Shown: positions 7,302 through 11,051 of the stretch, piece after piece
How positions within the stretch are numbered: position 1 is the stretch's first letter
How the letters are laid out: every line of letters begins with the position of its first letter
From: Bryobacteraceae bacterium
GTDB lineage: Bacteria; Acidobacteriota; Terriglobia; Bryobacterales; Bryobacteraceae
Direction: 5' to 3'
Length of the DNA: 11,051 nucleotides
Assembly (NCBI GenBank): GCA_947456995.1
Contig: CANGVB010000060.1
Span: forward strand, 1-11,051
Notes under the pieces: model-generated
What the model was told of the DNA's origin: nothing
The model's database searches: none
What the model saw: only the letters and a program-made list of their open reading frames with translations
Program-made: the position numbers and the translations under genes

Positions 7302-7331
7302 TTGACGTTCCCCTTGCCCGCCCTCTAGGCT
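7302..7331 (+). promoter_or_regulatory. Promoter candidate for the inositol-phosphate synthase gene
   Basis: TTGACG at 7302-7307 (5 of 6 match) is followed after 18 bases by TAGGCT at 7326-7331, with T, A and the final T conserved. The ATG at 7343 is 11 bases further on. Initiation would fall within a few bases of the start codon, giving a very short or absent leader; only a weak TGGGA precedes the start. The element lies inside the alternative upstream extension of the frame, which argues against that extension being translated. Confidence 0.45.
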
Positions 7332-7342
7332 GGGAATCGCAT

Positions 7343-8650
7343 ATGAGCCTCAAAATCAATCCTGCCAAGGGCAAACTTGGCATTCTGATGCCGGGAATGG
7401 GCGCAGTGGCCACCACGTTCATGGCCGGCGTCGAAGCAGTGAAGAAAGACCTCGGCGCACCTGTCGGCTCGCTTACGCAGCTTGGCACCATTCGCCTGGG
7501 CAAGCGCACCGACAACCGCGTGCCTTACATCAAGGACTTTCTCCCGCTGGCGGGCTTGAACCAGCTCGTCTTTGGCGGCTGGGACATCTTTGAGGACAAT
7601 GCTTACGAGGCGGCAGCAAACGCCCGGGTGCTACAGCCTGAACTTCTCACCAAGCTCAAGCCTTCGCTTAGCAAGGTGAAGCCAATGAAGGCCGTGTTTG
7701 ACAAGAACTACGTTAAACGCATTGACGGCCCTAATGTGAAAACCAAGGGCACACTCGCCGACAAGGCTGAAGCCCTGATGGACGATATGAAGACCTTCAA
7801 GGCCACCAACAAGGCCGATCGTCTGGTGATGATCTGGTGCGGCTCCACCGAAGTCTTCCAAAAGCAATCCAAGGTTCACCAGTCGCTAGAAGCCTTTGAA
7901 AAGGGTCTCGCCAAGAACGATCCTGCGATTGCCCCCAGCATGGTTTACGCCTACGCCGCCATCAAGTCTGGCGTGCCCTTCGCTAACGGTGCGCCCAACC
8001 TTACCCATGACATTCCGGCTCTTCTTGATTTTGCACGTGAGCGCGAAGTGCCTATTTGTGGCAAGGACTTCAAGACCGGGCAGACCTATATGAAAACCCT
8101 GATCGCCCCTGGGCTAAAAGCCCGCATGCTCGGCTGCTCGGGTTGGTTTTCCACCAACATCCTTGGCAACCGCGATGGCGAAGTACTGGAAGATCCAGGC
8201 TCCTTCAAGAGCAAGGAAGAGACCAAGCTCAGTGTGCTCGATCAAATCCTCCAACCAAACCTTTACCCCGATCTCTACAAAGATCTCTTCCATTCGGTGA
8301 AGATCAATTACTACCCCCCGCGAGGCGACGAAAAAGAAGGCTGGGACAACATCGACATCTTCGGATGGCTCGGCTATCCGATGCAGATCAAGATCGACTT
8401 CCTTTGCCGCGACTCGATCCTTGCTGCCCCTCTGGTGCTGGACCTCGTTCTCTTTCTCGACCTCGCCCAGCGCGCCGGGATGAAGGGTGTCCAGGAATGG
8501 CTCAGCTTTTACTTCAAAGGCCCGATGACTGCACCGGGGCTTTATCCCGAACACGATATCTTCATTCAGTTGATGAAGCTGAAGAACACGCTGCGCTGGA
8601 TGCGTGGTGAAGACCTCATTACTCACCTCGGCCAGGAGTATTACGACTAG
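7343..8650 (+). CDS. ino1: Myo-inositol-1-phosphate synthase (inositol-3-phosphate synthase)
   Basis: The enzyme converts D-glucose 6-phosphate to 1D-myo-inositol 3-phosphate in the cytoplasm by an internal NAD+-dependent oxidation, aldol closure and reduction, and so supplies inositol for phospholipids or solutes. The 435-residue protein has the Rossmann NAD motif KLGILMPGMGAVATT at 11-25, then GSLTQLGTIRLGKR at 42-55, the conserved DRLVMIWCGSTEV at 159-171, the catalytic-region KDFKTGQTYMKT at 241-252 (lysines 241, 244 and 251), and the substrate-side WLGYPMQIKIDFLCRDSILAAPLVLDL at 342-368. This is the form typical of Bacteroidota and related phyla. The ATG at 7343 was chosen because the NAD domain begins right after it; the frame continues upstream to a TTG at 7277, but those 22 codons cover the promoter candidate. 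It is the first gene of the plus-strand group. Confidence 0.95.
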   Translation: MSLKINPAKGKLGILMPGMGAVATTFMAGVEAVKKDLGAPVGSLTQLGTIRLGKRTDNRVPYIKDFLPLAGLNQLVFGGWDIFEDNAYEAAANARVLQPELLTKLKPSLSKVKPMKAVFDKNYVKRIDGPNVKTKGTLADKAEALMDDMKTFKATNKADRLVMIWCGSTEVFQKQSKVHQSLEAFEKGLAKNDPAIAPSMVYAYAAIKSGVPFANGAPNLTHDIPALLDFAREREVPICGKDFKTGQTYMKTLIAPGLKARMLGCSGWFSTNILGNRDGEVLEDPGSFKSKEETKLSVLDQILQPNLYPDLYKDLFHSVKINYYPPRGDEKEGWDNIDIFGWLGYPMQIKIDFLCRDSILAAPLVLDLVLFLDLAQRAGMKGVQEWLSFYFKGPMTAPGLYPEHDIFIQLMKLKNTLRWMRGEDLITHLGQEYYD

Positions 8651-8657
8651 AGCTTTG

Positions 8658-8663
8658 TATACT
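8658..8663 (+). promoter_or_regulatory. -10-like hexamer TATACT before the small membrane-protein gene
   Basis: TATACT (5 of 6 match to TATAAT) lies in the 21-base gap after the synthase stop codon, exactly 8 bases before the GTG at 8672. No Shine-Dalgarno sequence is present near that GTG. A leaderless transcript from here is plausible; no -35 box is recognisable. Confidence 0.4.
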
Positions 8664-8671
8664 AGCGGCGA

Positions 8672-9049
8672 GTGAAACGAATTCTCGCCGCTAGCTTCTT
8701 TGTTAGTTACATCGTCGTGCTTGGTCTCTGGCCCACCAGCAGATGGTGGATGGAGCCCTCTTTCATGACCTGGACAATGTACTCGCGCGGCATTGGAGAC
8801 GGAAAAGACCATCCTTTGATCGAGGCGACCTTCAAGGACGGCCGCAGGCTAGCTTTCTGCACTGTGCAGGAAAGACCCTTCTACCGCCTATACGCACCAC
8901 AAGCGCGGAATCCGCTTCTCCGCTTCACAGAGAAACCTCGATTCCTGGATCGTCTGGCCGTTCAAATTTGCCAGGCGCTTCCTGAGGCCAACGTAATTCA
9001 TTATTCAGAAGCCTATGCGGCTGGAAGGTCTTTCCCTTGTCAGCGCTAG
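8672..9049 (+). CDS. Small membrane-anchored protein of unknown function, next to HTTM gene
   Basis: The protein has 125 residues and I do not recognise a named family. Residues 3-21 (RILAASFFVSYIVVLGLWP) form one hydrophobic segment that could be a signal anchor or uncleaved signal. The rest is soluble, with a Trp/Met-rich stretch WWMEPSFMTWTMYSRG at 25-40 followed by IEATFKDGRRLAFC, which recalls the short beta-rich modules often found beside or fused to HTTM (vitamin-K-dependent-carboxylase-like) proteins. Two cysteines, C63 and C123, lie in the part likely to be extracytoplasmic. The start is the GTG at 8672, preceded by TATACT rather than a Shine-Dalgarno site. Its 3' end overlaps the HTTM gene by 13 bases, so the two are almost surely co-translated and may act together; that is inference. 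Confidence 0.72.
   Translation: MKRILAASFFVSYIVVLGLWPTSRWWMEPSFMTWTMYSRGIGDGKDHPLIEATFKDGRRLAFCTVQERPFYRLYAPQARNPLLRFTEKPRFLDRLAVQICQALPEANVIHYSEAYAAGRSFPCQR
9023..9028 (+). promoter_or_regulatory. Shine-Dalgarno site that fixes the TTG start of the HTTM gene
   Basis: GGAAGG at 9023-9028 stands 8 bases before the TTG at 9037, near-ideal spacing. It lies inside the preceding gene and supports the overlapping TTG start, for which no better ATG or GTG exists before the conserved N-terminus. Confidence 0.65.
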
Positions 9050-10116
9050 GCCTGCTCCTCAAACACATTGATGAGAAGACGCAACCCGAGCCTGTTGGCC
9101 TCGCACGGATTGGCCTGGGTCTTGCGGCGTTGATGATCGCACTGGTGACTCATCGTGACATCCTGAGTCTGCTTGAGCCCGGCACCTTGCATTTCCCGGT
9201 CTTTGACTGGCTGCAACTGCCCAACAAAATCAGTCTGTATTTTCTGACGGCCTTCGCGCTGACTGTCAGCATCCTCTTCACGATCGGGGCCTTTGCGCGC
9301 TTTGCCGGCTTCAGCATCGTCCTGTTGATCCTCTATCGCCATCTTCTGGATTGGGGCCTCTACCAGAACTACACTGCAATGCTCGCTCTATTTGTACTGT
9401 GCATGAGCATGGGTAACCCAGGATCCGCCATTTCAGTTCGCGCCTTGCGCCACCCCTCTGTACCAGTGCCACTCTGGCCGCAAACCCTCATTAAATTTCA
9501 GATCAGCGTCATCTACTTCTATACGGCGCTGAGCAAATGCAACCCTCTCTTTTTCGAGGGCAGAGTCTTCCGCAAAAACCTCACCTGGCTCGCCCCCCTC
9601 GATCACCCAGCCCTTTGGACCGCATGTGCCATTGCAACCATCGTCCTTGAATTTGCTTTCGTCGTCGGCCTGTGGCTGCCTGCGACTCGCGCCTGGATGA
9701 TTGCCCTTGGAACCGTATTCCACGTCGGCATTGTCTTCAGCTTCGGCTTTATCTCTTCCTATATGGGCTTCACAATCGAGTTCATTTCGATCTATCTGCT
9801 TTATCTGCAGCCAAAGCCAGGCTCGCTCCGGGTAGTGTGGGACGAACATTGTTCTTTCTGTCGCCGTTGGGTCAACGCTTTCAGCTTCCTGGACTGGTTC
9901 GGTGTCTTGAAGCTGGAAGGTAGTTCCGATGCGGGCGTCGAGATTCTGGCCTTCAGCGGGAATCAAAAGCTGGGAGGCTTCCGGGCCATCCGCGAGATCC
10001 TGAGTGTGCTTCCCGTCACACTTTACTTTGAGCCCTGGCTTCGTATTTGGCCCCTACCCTGGTTCGGCGACAAGGTTTACAAGTATGTCGCTGCGAGGCG
10101 TCACTGCAAGATCTAG
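9037..10116 (+). CDS. HTTM membrane protein fused to a DCC (DUF393) thiol-redox domain
   Basis: The protein has 359 residues. Residues about 18-258 form an HTTM (horizontally transferred transmembrane, vitamin-K gamma-carboxylase-like) region with several hydrophobic segments, near 22-37, 65-83, 88-100, 112-125, 152-166, 194-213, 218-237 and 243-257. The family signature FYTALSKCNPLFFEG is at 161-175. Residues 264-359 form a DCC domain that opens with VVWDEHCSFCRRW (266-278), containing the D-x-x-C-x-x-C motif (D269, C272, C275), and ends with WFGDKVYKYVAARRH. The domain is a little shorter than a free-standing DCC protein. This fusion is a recognised architecture, thought to couple a membrane enzyme or carrier to thiol-disulfide exchange; the substrate is unknown. 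The TTG start at 9037 is supported by a strong Shine-Dalgarno site and overlaps the preceding gene by 13 bases. Confidence 0.85.
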   Translation: MSALGLLLKHIDEKTQPEPVGLARIGLGLAALMIALVTHRDILSLLEPGTLHFPVFDWLQLPNKISLYFLTAFALTVSILFTIGAFARFAGFSIVLLILYRHLLDWGLYQNYTAMLALFVLCMSMGNPGSAISVRALRHPSVPVPLWPQTLIKFQISVIYFYTALSKCNPLFFEGRVFRKNLTWLAPLDHPALWTACAIATIVLEFAFVVGLWLPATRAWMIALGTVFHVGIVFSFGFISSYMGFTIEFISIYLLYLQPKPGSLRVVWDEHCSFCRRWVNAFSFLDWFGVLKLEGSSDAGVEILAFSGNQKLGGFRAIREILSVLPVTLYFEPWLRIWPLPWFGDKVYKYVAARRHCKI

Positions 10117-10125
10117 TGCAGGTGC

Positions 10126-10131
10126 TATACC
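10126..10131 (+). promoter_or_regulatory. -10-like hexamer TATACC before the S9 peptidase gene
   Basis: TATACC (4 of 6 match to TATAAT) lies 6 bases before the ATG at 10138 in a 21-base gap. Only a weak AGG touches the start codon, too close to act as a normal Shine-Dalgarno site. A leaderless start is possible, but the spacing is at the short end and no -35 box is clear. Confidence 0.3.
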
Positions 10132-10137
10132 AATAGG

Positions 10138-11051
10138 ATGCGTCTGCTCCTTCTCGCCGCTCTCACCCTTCATGCCCAGTCCCCCTTCACTCTTGAGCAA
10201 ATCAAAAGCTATCCCTTCCCCAATGAACTCACTGCCAATGGCAACAAGCTGGCCTGGGCTGTAAACGAGCAAGGCCGCCGCAACATCTATGTCGCTGAAG
10301 GTCCTTCTTACACTGCCCGCCGCCTCACCAACTACAAACTCGATGACGGCCAGGAAATCACCAGCCTCGCGATCTCACCTGACGGCAAATATGTTGTCGC
10401 AGTGCGTGGCGGCGAACACGGCTCCAACTGGGACGTTACGCAGCCTGTTAATCCGGCCTCTTTGCCTACGCCCTTCCGGGTTCAGATCCTCGCGATCCCC
10501 TTTGCCGGTGGCGAGCCCAAGGCACTGGCCGAAGGCGACCTGCCTGAGATCTCTCCCAATAGTGAGCAAGTGCTGTTTCAACGTCAGGGCGGGCTCTTTA
10601 TCGTCCCTATTGATGGCAGCAAGGCTGCCAAGTCTTTACTGACTGCGCGCGGCAGTCTGAGCCAGGCCCAATGGTCGCCCGACGGCACGCAGGTTGCCTT
10701 CGTCTCCAATCGCAACACGCACTCCCTCATCGGCATCTACAAAAACGACACTGCGCCGATCTTGTGGGTGGCCCCAAGCACCAATCGCGATTCATCGCCT
10801 CGCTGGTCACCCGATGGCAAAGAGCTCGCCTTCACTCGTCAGCCTTCGCAAGGTGGCGAGCCGCGCTCGATCCTCAATCCTGAGCCAATTCCCTGGGCCA
10901 TCTTTACTGCCAACAGCAGCACGGGAGAAGCCAAACGCATTTGGGCGAGCGGCAACAACCGTCGCGATGCCATGCCCGCCACCCATGGACAGGCGAATCT
11001 CAACTGGGCCGCCAAAGGCCGCATCACGTTTCTCTCGAACGCCGACGGCTG
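10138..11051 (+). CDS. S9-family (prolyl oligopeptidase / DPP-like) peptidase, N-terminal part
   Basis: The frame is open from the ATG at 10138 to the right edge, giving 304 residues of an incomplete protein. Residues 1-13 (MRLLLLAALTLHA, then QS) form a signal peptide, so the enzyme acts in the periplasm or outside. The visible part is a beta-propeller with repeated SPDG-type (PD40/WD40-like) blades: ISPDGKYVVAV at 79-89, WSPDGTQVAFVSNR at 179-192 and WSPDGKELAFTR at 223-234, with less regular blades between them. In S9 peptidases this propeller gates access to a C-terminal alpha/beta-hydrolase domain with a Ser-Asp-His triad, which would lie beyond the window. A TolB-like propeller protein without a peptidase domain cannot be excluded until the downstream part is seen. 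It follows the HTTM gene by 21 bases. Confidence 0.8.
   Translation, partial: MRLLLLAALTLHAQSPFTLEQIKSYPFPNELTANGNKLAWAVNEQGRRNIYVAEGPSYTARRLTNYKLDDGQEITSLAISPDGKYVVAVRGGEHGSNWDVTQPVNPASLPTPFRVQILAIPFAGGEPKALAEGDLPEISPNSEQVLFQRQGGLFIVPIDGSKAAKSLLTARGSLSQAQWSPDGTQVAFVSNRNTHSLIGIYKNDTAPILWVAPSTNRDSSPRWSPDGKELAFTRQPSQGGEPRSILNPEPIPWAIFTANSSTGEAKRIWASGNNRRDAMPATHGQANLNWAAKGRITFLSNADG

Noticed and set aside
7277..7342. 22-codon upstream extension of the inositol-phosphate synthase from a TTG
   Set aside because: The TTG has no Shine-Dalgarno site, the extension covers the promoter candidate, and the NAD-binding domain starts normally after the ATG at 7343.
8114..8812. 232-codon open frame on the - strand opposite the inositol-phosphate synthase
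   Set aside because: It is antisense to a strongly conserved enzyme and shows no recognisable motifs.
9433..9966. 177-codon open frame on the - strand opposite the HTTM-DCC gene
   Set aside because: It is antisense to a gene with clear membrane segments and a CxxC motif; the acidic low-complexity product looks like a shadow.
1..11051. Mobile element, defence island or CRISPR array
   Set aside because: No transposase, integrase, target-site duplication, regularly spaced repeats or recognised defence genes are seen; the ATPase alone is not enough to argue for one.

Overview
The window looks like a chromosomal stretch of a free-living Gram-negative bacterium, most likely an acidobacterium of the Solibacteres/Bryobacterales type. 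This rests on an Oar-like TonB-dependent receptor of over 1,000 residues with an N-terminal carboxypeptidase-regulatory-like domain, the Bacteroidota/Acidobacteriota style of myo-inositol-phosphate synthase, and a moderately GC-rich composition. The phylum call is inference from protein families, with no marker gene in view. No rRNA, tRNA, CRISPR array, insertion sequence or phage gene was seen.

Left part (1-1378, + strand): the last 22 codons of an unidentified gene, then 238 bases without a gene that hold a 9-bp inverted repeat, then a secreted protein of 356 residues that resembles a clan-A glycoside hydrolase.

Middle part (1386-7251, - strand): four tightly packed genes, read right to left. 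They are an AAA_14/DUF4143-type ATPase with a degenerate C-terminal half, the large Oar-like outer-membrane receptor, a one-component regulator (XRE helix-turn-helix fused to a molybdate-binding-protein-like domain), and a VOC/glyoxalase-family protein. Gaps are 26, 7 and 16 bases, so they probably form one transcription unit, although hexamers resembling -10 boxes before the receptor and the VOC gene suggest extra internal starts. The receptor and regulator are spaced for translational coupling. A reasonable hypothesis is ligand uptake by the receptor under control of the regulator, with an oxyanion such as molybdate or tungstate as candidate ligand; this is not proven by the sequence.

Right part (7343-11051, + strand, divergent from the ATPase across 91 bases): myo-inositol-1-phosphate synthase, a small membrane-anchored protein of unknown function, an HTTM membrane protein fused to a DCC (DUF393) thiol-redox domain, and the start of an S9-family peptidase that runs off the window. 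Gaps are short (21 bases, a 13-base overlap, 21 bases).

A recurring pattern runs across the window. Most gene starts lack a Shine-Dalgarno sequence and instead have a -10-like hexamer about 6 to 11 bases before the start codon, which is the arrangement expected for leaderless mRNAs. The two clear Shine-Dalgarno sites belong to genes inside operons. No wholly new system could be demonstrated; the strongest items for follow-up are the leaderless-start pattern, the degenerate ATPase heading a receptor operon, and the coupled receptor/regulator pair.
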